NCBI GenBank assembly: GCA_011799875.1
Contig: CM022299.1
Coordinates: 213,472,070-213,536,069, forward strand
Origin: Thinopyrum elongatum
Taxonomy: Eukaryota > Streptophyta > Magnoliopsida > Poales > Poaceae
Length of the DNA: 64,000 nucleotides
Direction of reading: 5' to 3'
The position numbers and the translations under genes were made by a program. Positions within the stretch are counted from its first letter, which is position 1, and each line of letters starts with the position of its first letter. Positions 22,009 to 35,606 of this stretch are shown here, in pieces. The notes below the pieces were generated by a model, which saw only the letters and a list, made by a program, of their open reading frames with translations, was not told where the DNA came from and searched no databases.

Positions 22009-24781
22009 GTACGTGCTCTGTTTGCAATTCGTCAAAGTGCTCCTCCAGCTTTCTCACTTCCTCCACGTATGCCTCCATCAATGGACTTTGATAATCCTTG
22101 TTCACTTGCCTCACCACAAGCTGTGAGTCTCCTCGTATGATCATCTTCTTGATTCCCAGTTCTGTTGCGATCCTAAGCCCAGCAAGGAGTCCTTCATATT
22201 CTGCAGTGTTGTTGGTAGCCTTCTCCCGGGGGCAATGCATCTGAACCACGTACTTGAGGTGCTCCCCAGTGGGTGCAACGAGAAGCACGCCAGCTCCTGC
22301 ACCTTGTAGGGAGAAGGCACCATCAAAGTACATGATCCATTCTTGGGGCGCTTCCTTGCCGTGGATAACTGTCTTCAGCGTTTCTTCATCTAGAGTTGGT
22401 GTCCATTCTACAATAAACTCCGCCAATTCCCTGCTCTGAATAGTTGATGTGCTCTCAAACTTCAAACCAAAGCTTGATAACTCCAAAGCCCATTCCACTA
22501 TTCTTCCAGTGGCCTCAGGGTTCCTTAGTATCCGTTGCAAGGGGAAGCGGGTAACAACCATGATCTCATGGGCTCGGAAGTAGTGGCGCAGTTACCTTGA
22601 GGCTATGATGAGGCCAAAGATCAACTTTTGCACGCCAGAGTACCTTGATCTAGCCCCCCTGCAGTAGGGAGCTGACAAAGTACACTGGCCGCTGCACCAC
22701 CTTCTTCCTTGTCGTGATCCAGGAATTGTCCCCATTGCCCCGCTCCTCTTTGTTCTGATCTGCACCTGATCTTGCCAGGACGAGTTCACTTTCCTCTCCA
22801 GAGGGGACGGTAGTCGCGGCTGCTCCTTCATCTACTTCCCGCTGGGCTACTAGTGCTGCACTAACCACTTGATTGGTTGCCGCTAGGTACAGCAGCAACG
22901 GCTCTTGTGGTTTAGGAGCGACTAGGGTGGGAACAAAGGAAAGGTAGGTCTTCAAATCTTGTAGCACAGCGTCCGCCTCCGGGGTCCACTCCACGGGCCC
23001 TCCCTTCTTCAAGATTTTGAAGAACGGCAAGGCGCGTTCGGCAGACTTGGAAATGAACCTGCTTAGCGCAGCAACACATCCAGTCAAACGCCTCACATCT
23101 TTAACTGTCTTGGGTACTTGAATCTGCTCGATCGCCTTGATCTTGTCGGGGTTGGCCTCTATCCCCCGGTGGGACACGAAGAAGCCAAGTAGCTTGCTGG
23201 AAGGAACGGCAAACACACACTTCTTTGGGTTCAACTTCAAGTTGATCTTGAGAAGATTTGCAAAGGTCTCTTCCAAGTCCTGAATGAGAGTTGATTTGTG
23301 CTTGGTTTTGACCACTATGTCATCCATGTAAGCTTCAGTATTCCTATGCAGCTGGGACTCAAAACCAATTTGCACTGCTCTTGCAAAAGTGGATCCAGCG
23401 CTCTTTAACCCAAAGGGCATCCGTACAAAACAGTACGTGCCGCATGGGTTTATGAATGCGGTCTTCTCTCCATCTTCCTTGGACATGAAAATCTGGTGGT
23501 ACCCGGAGTAGGCATCCAAGAAGGAAAGCAGGTCACATTTGGAGGTGGAATCCACAATCTGATCGATGTGCGGCAAGGGGAATGGGTCCTTCGGGCATGC
23601 TTTATTCAGACCTGTGAAATCTATGCAAAGCCTCCACTTCCCATTCGCCTTGCACACTACCACTGGATTTGCCAACCATGTTGGATGCAATACCCCTCTA
23701 ACCAAACTAGCAGCTTCAATTTTCTTGATCTCATCGGCAATGAACTGCTGTCGCTCCAAGGCTTGCTTCCGGACCTTCTGCTTGATGGGCCGGGTATGAG
23801 GGCAAACAACAAGGTGGTGCTCGATTACCTCCCTGGGAACACCGGGGATGTCAGATGGTTGCCAAGCAAACACATCAACATTCGCCCGCAGGAAGGCAAC
23901 GAGCATGCTTTTCTATTTGTCGTCAAGGGTGGAGCTGATAGTAAATGTACCATCAGCGCCAACCAGCCCTGCCGGGACCTTCTTCACAGTGGGTGCAGCA
24001 TCCTTGGATCTCTTGCTAGTAGAACTCTCCGCCAAATCATCGACGAGTGCAGCACACTCCGGAGAGGCGTGCTTCCTGGATTCCTTGCCGGCATCCTTAC
24101 TAGCTTTTCTCCCTTGCTTGTTTTCCTTGGCAAGGATTGTAGCTTCCGCGGCCTCGGCAGCGACCGCGTCCCGGTACATCTTGTCCACGCATATAATTGC
24201 ATCCTTCTTGTCTGATGGGATAGAAATAATGTCCATTGGTCCTGGCATCTTCTGGGTGTTATAGGTATAGTGGGATGCTGCCATGAACTTTGCCAGAGCA
24301 GGTCGTCCAAGTATCCCATTGTAAGGCAATAGAAGCTCAACCACATCGAACACAATCTTCTCAGTCTGGTAGTTCAATTCACCTCCAAACGTCACTGGCA
24401 GCGTGATCTTCCCCTTCCGACGACTCCTGCCGGGGTTGATCCCTTGAAAGGTGCCAGTAACCTTGAGCTCTTCTTCTGTTATCTGCAGCTTGCTGATGAC
24501 CTTGGGAGAAATCAGATTCAACCCGGCCCCGCCGTCAATCAACATCTTTGTGACCTTGAGGTTGCAGATCATTGGTGAAACCAACAGCGGCAAGCACCCT
24601 ACCGCGGTGGTGTGGTCAGGGTGATCCTCTTCATCAAAGATGATGGGCGTGCGGGACCACTTGAGTGGTTTTCGAGAATCTTCCGCTGGCTCCACAGCAT
24701 TGACCTCACGCGCCCACTGTTTAAGCTGGCGGTGAGAGGAGTGCAAGGATGCACCTTCGTCAATGCTCAGGGCGTCAGTGG
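22009..24781 (-). pseudogene. Gypsy-1 protease, reverse transcriptase and RNase H
   Basis: Minus-strand order: SIDEGASLHS at the right edge, aspartic protease with MLIDGGAGLNLIS (near 24530), reverse transcriptase with LDAYSGYHQIFM, PFGLKSAGSTFARA and catalytic YMDD (near 23320), then RNase H with YFDGAFSLQGAGAGV and IIRGDSQLVVRQV. The frame is shared between the protease and RT parts but is split by a TAG at 23913-23915. A frameshift and a TAA follow near 22600-22660. The right edge at 24781 is the LARD insertion, and the left edge joins the integrase part across element B. It corresponds closely to E2 pol (45060-49712). Confidence 0.9.
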
Positions 24782-27700
24782 TGTAACGACCCGAGACCGA
24801 TGCTCCAGAAGCCTTCCATGTATTTTGTTGTCGCCGTGTGTTTTATTTGTTTGTTGCATTTCATAATGGCATCATGCGCATTGCATCCGCATGTTTTCTT
24901 AAAACGCGTAGCTGTTCGTAGTTGCTGCTTCTCTCTTTGTCTCCATTGATCTTTTGTTAGGCCCCTTTGTCTTTGTCGAACTCTCTCAAACCCCCTCGTT
25001 TGCGCGTCTGAAACTTCCCGTACCCATACCGGACTGTCGTTACCGATAGTTCCGGATCATCCCCAAACATCCCTAAAACATCTTTGATTTCTTGTTTGGC
25101 CTACCTAACCTATTGATCTCGGACCGCCCGATTATGATCGGAGGGTCCAAACCTAGTCCCACCTTCCTATATATAAGACCACCACCTACCAAATCAAGCC
25201 AACCCTAATTCCTAGGAGGTTTGTCCCCATCGCCGCCGCCACCCGGTCTCCATCCACCTCAGGATCCTCCCAGATCCCCTTCTCACCGACCAGTTCGAGT
25301 TCCTCCCTCGATCCATCTTGCCGCCTCCAGCCACCACCTCGCCCGATCCCCTGCTCGATCGAGCCCCTGTCCAGGAGCTCCCACAGCAACCCAGCGCCCG
25401 CAACCCTCCTCCTCGCTCGATCCCGAGCGGGAGAGGACCCCGACGCCTCCTCGTCCCCGCACAGCCCGCGAGGCACCGGCCTACTCAGCTCCTCCGGCCC
25501 TGCAGCAACCTCGCCGGAGTACCGAACCAGGCCGTGCCTTCTCCCTTCCTCCTTCCTATTTCCTTCTCCTCTCTCTCAACTCCCTCCCCGTCTCTGTACC
25601 AGGAACGAACAGGAGAGCACCCGATGCCACGGATGACCTCGAGCTCTTCCCCAATGCCGGCCTCCTCTGTTGGAATCTCCAGTCCCTCGCCCGCATGCCA
25701 AGTTCTTGCTGCCACCGCCATCTTCTTCACGGAGCTCCGCCGTCGCCGGAGCCCACTGCAAGTCCCGCGCTGCCGCCGCTGCTTCCTGTCGAGCAGAGGG
25801 CAATACCTCCTCTGCATCGAGCCGCTCCGCGCCCCCGCAAGCCGCGCCCGAGGCAGCTGCCTCCTCGCGTCCCCGAGACGCGAGCACAACCCCGTCACCC
25901 TGCCTCTGCCCGAGCTCCTCCCTGCGCCCTGTCATCTCGTCCACACCAGCGAGTTCCTCCCGCGTCGTCGTCTTCTCTGCATCAAGCCGCACCGTATGCA
26001 TCGATGGGAGGGTCAACGCGCTCGAGCCAGTGTTGACCTCGCTCAGCCGCTGCCTCGATTTGATCCTGCCAGGCCGCCTACTTGCACGCAGCCCGCGCGA
26101 GGCCCAGCTCCCTCTGCCCCAGGCCCAGCCAGCGCCCCGCCGGCCTGCCTCTTCCACTGACCGGGCCTTGGCCCATGGTGAGCAGCTCCCCCAGCCTAGT
26201 AGTGTTTTTTTAGGTTATGCGAATTTGTCTAATTACCCAGAAAACTGTTGTTTTACAGAAAAATCCTACTTGTTCATGCATTTGATAACTCTCAAACCGT
26301 GCATCGGATTAAAATCTTTTATATATGTAAAATGCTTAGATTTTCATGTACTTTCATAATTTGCAACTTTCATCCATGTTAAAATGTTTAAACTTGATGT
26401 TTGCATTCATTTGCATAAATGGCATGCTAAGATGGTTTGTTTCATAACTAAATAACCGTAGCTCCGAATTAAATAAACTTTATATGTAACTTGTCTAGAA
26501 AAATGCATAGATTAACATGGTGCACTTATTTTGCATGTTTAACAACTCTAAAATATGGTTTAGGGCAGAACAGTGCCAAATTCAAAATTGCATATGAGGA
26601 TTTACCAGAATTGTTGGTTGTTGTTTCGGCCTCATTTAAACATGCCTAAATAGTTAGTTTATTTATGCTTCACCTCTTGCCATGCTTAACAACATTTAAT
26701 ATTGTTGGGTACATAAACGGGAGAGAACTAAATAAATGAATGTGGTTTTCATCAATATGCAACTCATTGCATATTGAGCTCCACTTAATTTGTAGTATTG
26801 TTTGTTGCACTTGCCATGCCATGACTCATTAAACCAGACATGCATCGTACTTGGTTGCGCATCATGACATGTTTATGCTTGTTGGTTTACCATGTTGTTT
26901 GCTTCTTTCCGATTGTGCTTCTTCTCGATAGTTCCGGTTACGTTGTGATTGTGAGGATTCGTTCATCTATGCTTGGTTCGTCTACTTCATGGATTCGGTC
27001 TTCTTCCTAGCGGGATTTCAGGCAAGATGATCATTATCCTGGATACCACTACTATCTTTGCTTTGCTAGTTGTCTCGATGCTATCGCTATGTCGCGCTAC
27101 CTACCATTTATTTATCAAGCCTCCTAAATTGCCATGTTAAGCCTCTAACCCACCTTCCTAGCAAACCGTTGTTTGGCTATGTTACCGCTTTGCTCAGCCC
27201 CTCTTATAGCGTTGCTAGTTGCAGGTGCAGTGCAGGTTGTTCCATGTTGGGACATGGATATTTTGGGATATCACACTATCTCTTATTTAATTAATGCATC
27301 TATATACTTGGTAAAGGGTGGAAGGCATGGACTTTTGCCTGGTGTTTTGTTCCACTCTTGCCACCCTAGTTTCCGTCATACCGGTGTTATGTTCCTTGAT
27401 TTTGTGTTTCTAACACGGTCGGGGTTTATGGGCCCCCCTTGACAGTTCGCTCTGAATAAAACTCTTCCAGCAAGGCCCAACATTGGTTTTACCATTTGCC
27501 TAATAACAACTAAAACTTGCATAGGGACTTCCTGGGCCCCGAGGATAATTAATCAACAGCCCGGGCCAGTGCTCCTCATGAGTGTTGGTCCAAACTAGAG
27601 CACCTTGCGGCGCCCCCTTGGCAACTTGGGTCTCAGCGATCGTAAGCTTAGCTCATTCGTCGTGGCCTGAGACGAGATACGCGTGGCTACTATCAGGGTG

Positions 27701-28635
27701 TCGGCACGTCGGGAGGTCTTGCTGGATTTGTTTTACCATTGTCGAAATGTCTTGTGAACCGGGATTCCGAGCTTGATTGGGTTGTTCCGGGAGGAGGATT
27801 TTCCTCCGTTGATCATGAGAGTTTGTGATGGACTAAGTTGGGACACCCCTGCAGGGTTTGATCTTTCGAAAGCCGTGCCCGCGGTTATGTGGCAGATGGG
27901 AATTTTTATTATCCGGTTGTAGAGAACTTGACACCAGATCCGAATATAAAATACACCAACCGCATGTGTAACCGTGACCGTCTCTTTTTGAGTGAGTTCG
28001 GGAAGAGAACACGGTGGGGTTATGTTTGACTCGTAAGTAGTTCAGGATCACTTCTTGATCATTACTAGTTTGCGACCGTTATGCGTAGTTTCTCTTCTTA
28101 CTCTTGTACTCGTAAGTTAGCCACCATACAAATGCTTAGTGCTTGCTGCAACCTCACCACTTATCCATTCCATACACATTAAGCTTTGCTAGTCTTGATA
28201 CCCATGGTAATGGGATTGCTGAGTCCTCGTGGCTCACAGATTACTACAACAACAGTTGTAGGTACAGGTAATGCGATGATCTGAGGCGAGTGCGATGCTT
28301 TCTTGTTTGGAGTTCTTCTGCTTCTTCTTCTTCGATCAAGGGATAGGTTTCGGGTCGGGAGCCTGGGATTAGCAGGGTGGATGTCGTTCTTCTTTTTTGT
28401 TTGGTTTCATCCGTAGTCGGATCCTGCTCTTCTGTATGATGATTGCTATGTATTGATGAACTGTTGTATTCATGTTGTAGCTTATGGCGAGTGTAAGCCT
28501 TTATCTTGTATTCTCATCTATTCAGTACATGGTATGTTTTAATGATATCCACCTTGCTATGCGCTCGAAATGCGATTGTGCCTCAATCATGAATTCATCA
28601 CGTGATTGGGATAGAATCGCATCTTGGGCGCTACA
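24782..28635 (+). repeat. 5' LTR (3.85 kb) of the LARD-like element
   Basis: Contains TATATATAAG at 25168-25177, followed by a ~1-kb GC- and Pro-codon-rich stretch (25200-26200) with open frames on both strands, then an AT-rich second half. The same layout recurs in the 3' copy. The open frames are not conserved in length between the copies, so I do not call genes here. Confidence 0.85.
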
Positions 28636-28638
28636 AGT

Positions 28639-28650
28639 TGGTATCAGAGC
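28639..28650 (+). promoter_or_regulatory. Primer binding site, tRNA-iMet type (LARD-like)
   Basis: TGGTATCAGAGC lies 3 nt after the LTR and is the complement of the initiator methionine tRNA 3' end. Confidence 0.9.
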
Positions 28651-31600
28651 CTTACCGACCGCAGGAGCCCCCTTGATTGATCGAACCGCTGATGTTGTTG
28701 AGTCTAGAAAGAAACTATTTTGAGTCTAGTTATATCGAAGAGTAGGAATTCTTTTTACTCCTCAGCCCCTTCGTCGCTCTGGTGAGGAATCATGACATAG
28801 GTGTTTTGTTTCCATCACTCTCCTTTTGCACTCAATTTTTTTAGGATCACACGGGTATTGTTGGAATCGCTGCGATATCGGTGTGACAGGAATTCTATTT
28901 TGGTGCCTCCTGTCTGACTTGACTTCTTCCGGGGAGTTGAGCTCCAAGGAGTTCTTGTCACATTCGCGATCGTTTCAGTTCCGGAACACCAGAGGACGCC
29001 GACATAAAAAACTCTTCTATACTCTTTGTGGTGAGAGTAGTTTGACGCCACCCAGTACTGGGGAGAGCGATCAGATGTATTGCCACAACTAGTATATCGG
29101 ATGCTTTCGAAGGTCTGAGGTACATGATTTCCGAGATTTTCTTGGTTATGTGTTGACGGATGGATACAGTTGGAGTGTAGGATTTGTTAGTTGTGTGAGA
29201 TATTCGTGCCTCCCTGTATCCCCAACACCAAATTGCATAACCAGAAAGTTTCAGGTGTTTTTAGGTGGGAATTCAAGTAGTTACCCAGGATTTCTTTTCG
29301 ACAGATGTATGAGTTGAGATTGGGGTCCAACATCTAGTGGTTCATTTTTCACGGTCGATTTACAGTGGTCGCGAGACATCTTAAAGAATCCTTGCCTATG
29401 CTGATTCAGGGACGTCTCGTTTGTCATTCATGATGTCCGCTGTACATCGTGCCCGTGGTGCCTCGTCGCGAACACTTTGTGCGAAATCTCTATCATATGT
29501 TTGTTCCGGCTTATTTTGTAAGCCAAATCCTTTGTTTTGTTTTGAGTAGTGGTATTCAAGTTGCTTCAAAGTCAAGTGTTGATTCCATACCTTTTCCTAA
29601 GCGGTGTTCTCATATTTCTATCGGAGTGCTAATCATTCTTGATCATCGAGATTGTCCTGTCAATCCTTTTCAACCGGTGCACTTCTCTTCAAGTTATTCC
29701 CGTCAGGCGCCATTGAGAAGCTTGAGGATTTGTCCGTTTCATCCGTCCCAAGTTGCCTTTGTTTTCCCACCATCCCACCCTTTTCTTCAAGGACTCAGAT
29801 ATCTTAATCAAGTGTCCATTTTATTCATGTGAAATCTCTTCATTCTTTTCATTCAATGTTCTTACCCGGTGATTCTCATGAAGATGCTAAGGAAGCTTCA
29901 AGTTTATCATTCTTCGTTCCCTTTTCTTCTCCAGTGGATTCAATTCAAGTTTTCAGTGTTGATCATATCCCTTTCTTTTGTTAAACGCTTTATCATGTTG
30001 GAATTTCTTATCCAAGTCTCTCTTGTTTATTCACCTCTCTCTATTCTTCTCCGGAGTGTAAAAGATATCTCAGAAGATTCACGCTTCCATTCTCAATCCG
30101 TTCAAGTCATTTCGAGGTTGTTATCTCATTCAAGCCATTTAATTCAATCGGTGCAATCTCTCCTTCAAGCAATCATTTCCAACGGTGTTTCTTTTGAGTG
30201 GACCCTAACCCACAGGTCTTTTCCCCGGATCTTACCTGACTCTTCTATTTTTTTCGGAGTTAATCTTAAATTCTTTTCAAAGTTTGACGTAAGAATGAAT
30301 TATCATCAGTCATATGTCTTTCTCCAAGATCTTTCAAATTATTTTCATCGTTGGTTCAACCTTTCTATTCTTCATTGTTCCGGAGTGTCTCAACAATTTT
30401 AGTGGTGGTTCTCATCGTCATTCTTAGCATTTGAAGACCGAAGAAGAGTTTCTCTTAAATCTTGTCCGTTCTCTCCAAGATTCGTAGTTCAAGCTTGATG
30501 CCATCCTCTCATAATTGTTTTCTATTGTGAGAATTCTTTTCACCCATACGACGCATTTTAGGAGTTGCTTTCCTTTCTCGATCATCCGAAGGCCATCATT
30601 TCTGAATATTACTCATTCTTAGCTTTCAGCTCTCGTTCTCCAAATCTTACCGGTGCATCATTCAAGTATTCTCTTGTCGGCTTGTCATCTCTTCATTCTC
30701 CTGTATCTAAATTGCTTCAAGTATCTTCATTCGTTTTCCAATTCTTCCCGGTGATTCGTTCTCTTTTCTTCATTCGTTTTCAATTCTTACAGTGGTTCAT
30801 TCAACATTCATCTTCCTTTATTAGCATATCATTTCATTCATTGTTTCCAAAATCCTACCGGTGGTTCGCTGAAGACCTTCTTCAAGTTTGCGCTATATCT
30901 CGTCAATCCATTTCAAAAAGAATAAGCGGCATGCCAAATCCATTGCTTGTCATCAATTTAAATTTATGAAGGATAAGCATAACATAATTCTTATTATTGT
31001 TTCCTCAATGAGATTTAATTCCTTCTCTCAGAGTTTGTTCATGATGAATAAATTCTAAATCCCAAGTGATTTATCCTTTTCTATCCGGAGTTCTTCATGG
31101 AGGCTCTACATTGTGGTTTATCAAAGATTTCATTCATTCTCAAAGTGTTCTTCAAGATTGTTGTTGGAGCTCAAGCATTCTTCATCTTGCATTCCGAAGT
31201 GCAATTCTTTCTACCTTATCTTTTGAGGTGGTGTTATGTCATTCTTGACAATTTTCCTTCATGTTTCATGATTCACAAGTTGTCAGGAATGAGATATTTT
31301 AAAACCATCATTTTATCTTCGTTCATGAGATCTTTCAGCCCATCAATCTCTTCATTGGAGTTATCTTGGTGTAGATGTCACCTAAAGCCTTCCCTAAGGA
31401 ATGTTGCTAATTATGGTGCCTATCAATAAAACAAGTTTTCTCCTATCCTCTCGGTGAAAGAAGTGTTCATCTCTTCGTTGATCCCAAGCAAGCAATTGTT
31501 CCCATTAGTGGCAGAATTTCACCTCTAGTTTTGAGATGTTTTCATAAGCCCACGAGGAGTATATCGTTTGATTGTTGAATTCTTCAATAACTCCGTTCAA

Positions 31601-32145
31601 TTCTTCTTTGTAAGGATGCTCTATCAAATTCATTTGCGGTAGAAGATGTTGTTTTCTTCTCCGTTCTTTTCATTCCACTCTTTCATTTCTTCCGAAGGCA
31701 TTGTGTTGTTGCTCTCGTCAAGTATCATCTTGTTTGTCAAGATCATGTTCTTTTCCTTGCTTATCCATTTAACAGGAGTGTTGTGTCCTATATTTAAGTT
31801 CTTTTCAACTTATCAAGTTTTCCTTCTCTTTTCCACCGGAGTGCTGTCCAAATTCTATCATTCTTGTTCCTTGGCTATCTCATTATACCGGTGTGGTCAT
31901 ATTCTTTTGGTTCGTGAAGCTCTTATTTCATGTCTTTCAACCTACAAGTTTCTCGTAATGTTCCTTGTTCCTCTTTGCTAACGGAGTGTTTGCAATCTCG
32001 TTCATCTCCATTGTATTCTTTCTTTCAATTTTTTCAACCTCTCAAGGTTCGGGGTTCCACTCGTTTGTCGAAGAAGCAACTTAGTTTTACCTCTTCTCTA
32101 CCTCTTCCGTTTGTCATCCCTAGATCTCGGGGCGAGATCTCTTGT
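28651..32145 (+). other. LARD-like internal domain, pyrimidine-rich and non-coding
   Basis: About 3.5 kb with no gag or pol motif. From roughly 29500 it is a T/C-rich, quasi-repetitive text of TTCATTCTT, TTCAAG and CCGG(T/A)G(T/A) words at irregular spacing of tens of bases. Moderate plus-strand open frames (for example 29869-30402) encode only Ser/Phe/Leu-rich sequence that follows from this composition. Confidence 0.7.
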
Positions 32146-32158
32146 AAGTGGGGGAGAG
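32146..32158 (+). promoter_or_regulatory. Polypurine tract (LARD-like)
   Basis: AAGTGGGGGAGAG directly precedes the 3' LTR, the expected plus-strand priming site. Confidence 0.8.
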
Positions 32159-32159
32159 T

Positions 32160-35100
32160 TGTAACGACCCGAGACCGACGCTCCAGAAGCCTTCCATGTA
32201 TTTCGTTGTCGCCGTGTGTTTTATTTGTTTGTTGCATTTCATCATGGCATCATGCGCATTGCATCCGCATGTTTTCTTAAAACTTGTAGCCGTTCGTAGT
32301 TGCCGCTTCTCTCTTTGTCTCCGTTGACCTTTTGTCAGGCCCCTTTGTCTTTGTCGAACTCTCTCAAACCCCCTCGTTTGCGCGTCCGAAACTTCCCGAA
32401 CCCGTACCAGACTGTCGTTACCGATGGGTCCGGATCATCCCCAAACATCCCTAAAACATCTTTGATTTCTTGTTTGGCCTACCTAACCTATTGATCTCGG
32501 ACCGCCCGATTATGATCGAAGTGTCCAAACCTAGTCCCACCTTCCTATATATAAGACCACCACCTACCAAATCAAGCCAACCCTAATTCCTAGGAGGTTT
32601 GTCCCCATCGCCACCGCCACCCGGTCTCCATCCACCTCAGGATCCTCCCAGATCCCCTTCTCACCCACTAGCCCGAGTTCCTCCCTCGATCCATCTTGCC
32701 GCCGCCAGCCACCACCTCGCCCAATCCCATGCTCGATCGAGCCCCTGTCCAAGAGCTCCCGCAGGAACCCAGCACCCACAACCCTCCTACTCGCTCGATC
32801 CCGAGCGGGAGAGGACCCCGACACCTCCTCGTCCCCGCACAGCCCATGAGGCAGCGGCCTACTCAGCTCCTCCGGCCCTGCAGCAACCTCGCCGGACTAC
32901 CGAACTAGGTCGTGCCTTCTCCCTTCCTCCTTCCCGTTTCCTTCTCCTCTCTCTCAACTCCCTCTTCGTCTCTGTACCAGGAACGAACAGGAGGGCACCT
33001 GACACCATGGACGACCTTGAGCTCTTCCCCAGCAACGGCCTCCTCTGCTGGAATCTCCAGTCCCTCGCCCGTGCGCCAAGTTCTTGCTGCCGCCGCCATC
33101 TTCTTCACGGAGTTCCGCCGTCGCTGGAGCCCGCTAGAAGTCCCGCGCTGCCGCTGCTACTTCCTGTCGAGCAGAGGGCAATACCTCCTCTGCATCGAGC
33201 CGCTCCATGCCCCTGCAAGCCGCGTCCGAGGCAGCTGCCTCCTCCCGTGCCCGAGACGCGAGCACGACCCCGTGACCCTGCCTCTGCCCGAGCTCCTCCC
33301 TGCGCCCTGTCATCTCGTCCATGTCGGTGAGTTCCTCCTGCATCATCGTCTTCTCTGCATCAAGTCGCACCGTATGCATCGATGGGGGGGTCAGCGCGCT
33401 CGAGCCAGCGTTGACCTCGCTCAGCCGCTGCCTCGATTTGATCCTGCCAGGCTGCCTACTTGCACGCAGCCCGCGCGAGGCCCAGCTCCCTCTGCCCCAG
33501 GCCCAGCCAGCGCCCCGCCGGCCTGCCTCTTCCACCGACCCGGCCTTGGCCCATGGTGAGCAGCCCCCCCAGCCCAGTAGTGTTTTTTTTAGGTTCTGCG
33601 AATTTGTCTAATTACCCAGAAAACTGTTGTTTTACACAAAATCCCTTCTTGTTCATGCATTTAATAACTCTCAAACCGTGCATCGGATTAAAATCTTTTA
33701 TATATGTAAAATGCTTAGATTTTCATGTACTTTCATAATTTGCAACTTTCATCCATGTTAAAATGTTTAAACTTGATGTTTGCATTCATTTGCATAAATG
33801 GCATGCTAAGATGGTTTGTTTCATAACTAAATAACCGTAGCTCCGAATTAAATAAACTTTATATGTAACTTGTCTAGAAAAATGCATAGATTAACATGGT
33901 GCACTTATTTTGCATGTTTAACAACTCTAAAATATGGTTTAGGGCAGAACAGTACCAAATTCAAAATTGCATATGAGGATTTACCAGAATTGTTGGTTGT
34001 TATTCCGGCCTCATTTAAACTTGCCTAAATAGTTAGTTTATTTATGCTTCACCTCTTGCCATGCTTAACAACATTTAATATTGTTGGGTACATAAACGGG
34101 AGAGAACTAAATAAATGAATGTGGTTTTCGTCAATATGCAACTTGTTGCATATTGAGCTCCACTTAATTTGTAGTATTGTTTGTTGCACTTGCCATGCCA
34201 TGACTCATTAAACCGGACATGCATCGTACTTGGTTGCGCATCATGCCATGTTTATGCTTGTTGGTTTACCATGTTGTTTGCTTCTTTCCGGTTTCTCTTC
34301 TTCTTGATAGTTCTGGTTACGTTGCGATTGTGAGGATTCGTTCGTCTACGTTTGGTTCGTCTACTTCATGGATTCGGTCTTCTTCCTAGCGGGATTTCAG
34401 GCAAGATGATCATTATCCTGGATACCACTACTATCTTTGCTTTGCTAGTTGTCTCGATGCTATCGCTATGTCGCACTACCTACCACTTGTTTATCAAGCC
34501 TCCTAAATTGCCATGTTAAGCCTCTAACCCACCTTCCTAGCAAACCGTTGTTTGGCTATGTTACCGCTTTGCTCAGCCCCTCTTATAGCGTTGCTAGTTG
34601 CAGGTGCAGTGCAGGTTGTTCCATGTTGGGACATGGATATTTTGGGATATCACACTATCTCTTATTTAATTAATGCATCTATATACTTGGTAAAGGGTGG
34701 AAGGCTTGGCCTTTTGCCTGGTGTTTTGTTCCACTCTTGCCGCCCTAGTTTCCGTCATACCGGTGTTATGTTCCTTGATTTTGTGTTCCTAACACGGTCG
34801 GGGTTTATGGGCCCCCCTTGACAGTTCGCTCTGAATAAAACTCTTCCAGCAAGGCCCAACATTGGTTTTACCATTTGCCTAATAACAACTAAAACTTGCA
34901 TAGGGACTTCTCGGGCCCCGAGGATAATTAATCAACAACCCGGGTTAGTGCTCCTCATGAGTGTTGGTCCAAACTAGAGCACCTTGCGGCGCCCCCTTGG
35001 CAACTTGGGTCTCAGCGACCGTAAGCTTAGCTCATCCATCGTGGCCTGAGGCGAGATACACGCGGCTACTATCAGGGTGTCGGCACGTCGGGAGGTCTTG

Positions 35101-35606
35101 CTGGATTTGTTTTACCATTGTCGAAATGTCTTGTGAACCGGGATTCCGAGCTTGATCGGGTTGTTCCGGGAGGAGGATTTTCCTCCGTTGATCATGAGAG
35201 TTTGTGATGGACTAAGTTGGGACACCCCTGCAGGGTTTGATCTTTCGAAAGCCGTGCCCACGGTTATGTGGCAGATGGGAATTTTTAATATCTGGTTGTA
35301 GAGAACTTGACACCAGATCCGAATATAAAATACACCAACAACGTGTGTAACCGTGACCGTCTCTTTTCGAGTGAGTTCGAGAAGAGAACACAGTGGGGTT
35401 ATGTTTGACTTGTAAGTAGTTCAGGATCACTTCTTGATCATTACTAGTTTGCGACCGTTATGCGTAGTTTCTCTTCTTACTCTTGTACTCGTAAGTTATC
35501 CACCATACAAATGCTTAGTGCTTGCTGCAACCTCACCACTTATCCATTCCATACCCATTAAGCTTTGCTAGTCTTGATACCCATGGTAATGGGATTGCTG
35601 AGTCCT
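32160..35606 (+). repeat. 3' LTR of the LARD-like element, 3'-truncated
   Basis: Collinear with 24782-28227 with few differences, TATA at 32546-32555. It stops at GAGTCCT (35600-35606), where sequence of remnant X starts. Three bases, CCT, are shared by both parents at the joint. Confidence 0.88.

Larger units (their letters stand above)
24782..35606 (+). mobile_element. LARD-like very-long-LTR retrotransposon, non-coding, right end lost
   Basis: Two direct repeats (24782-28635 and 32160-35606) start TGTAACGACCCGAG. The complete copy ends GCGCTACA and is followed by an initiator-Met primer site. A purine tract precedes the second copy. The internal region is 3.5 kb and has no polyprotein. 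LTRs near 4 kb with a ~3.5-kb non-coding interior are the published hallmark of Triticeae LARDs (large retrotransposon derivatives); Sukkula- or Erika-type names are possible but unverified. About 0.4 kb of the right LTR is deleted at 35606 where remnant X begins. Confidence 0.82.

Noticed and set aside
25221..26160. Long Pro-, Ser- and Arg-rich open frames in the LARD LTR (also 32599-33559)
   Set aside because: They occur in several frames and on both strands, follow from high GC content, and do not keep length or frame between the two LTR copies.
28639..28650. tRNA-iMet gene remnants at the TGGTATCAGAGC sites
   Set aside because: Only the 12-nt primer complement is present, directly beside LTR ends; no tRNA body.
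29449..31981. Series of 110-180-codon plus-strand frames in the LARD interior
   Set aside because: Ser/Phe/Leu-rich translations mirror the T/C-rich repeat text. There is no start context, domain or conserved end.
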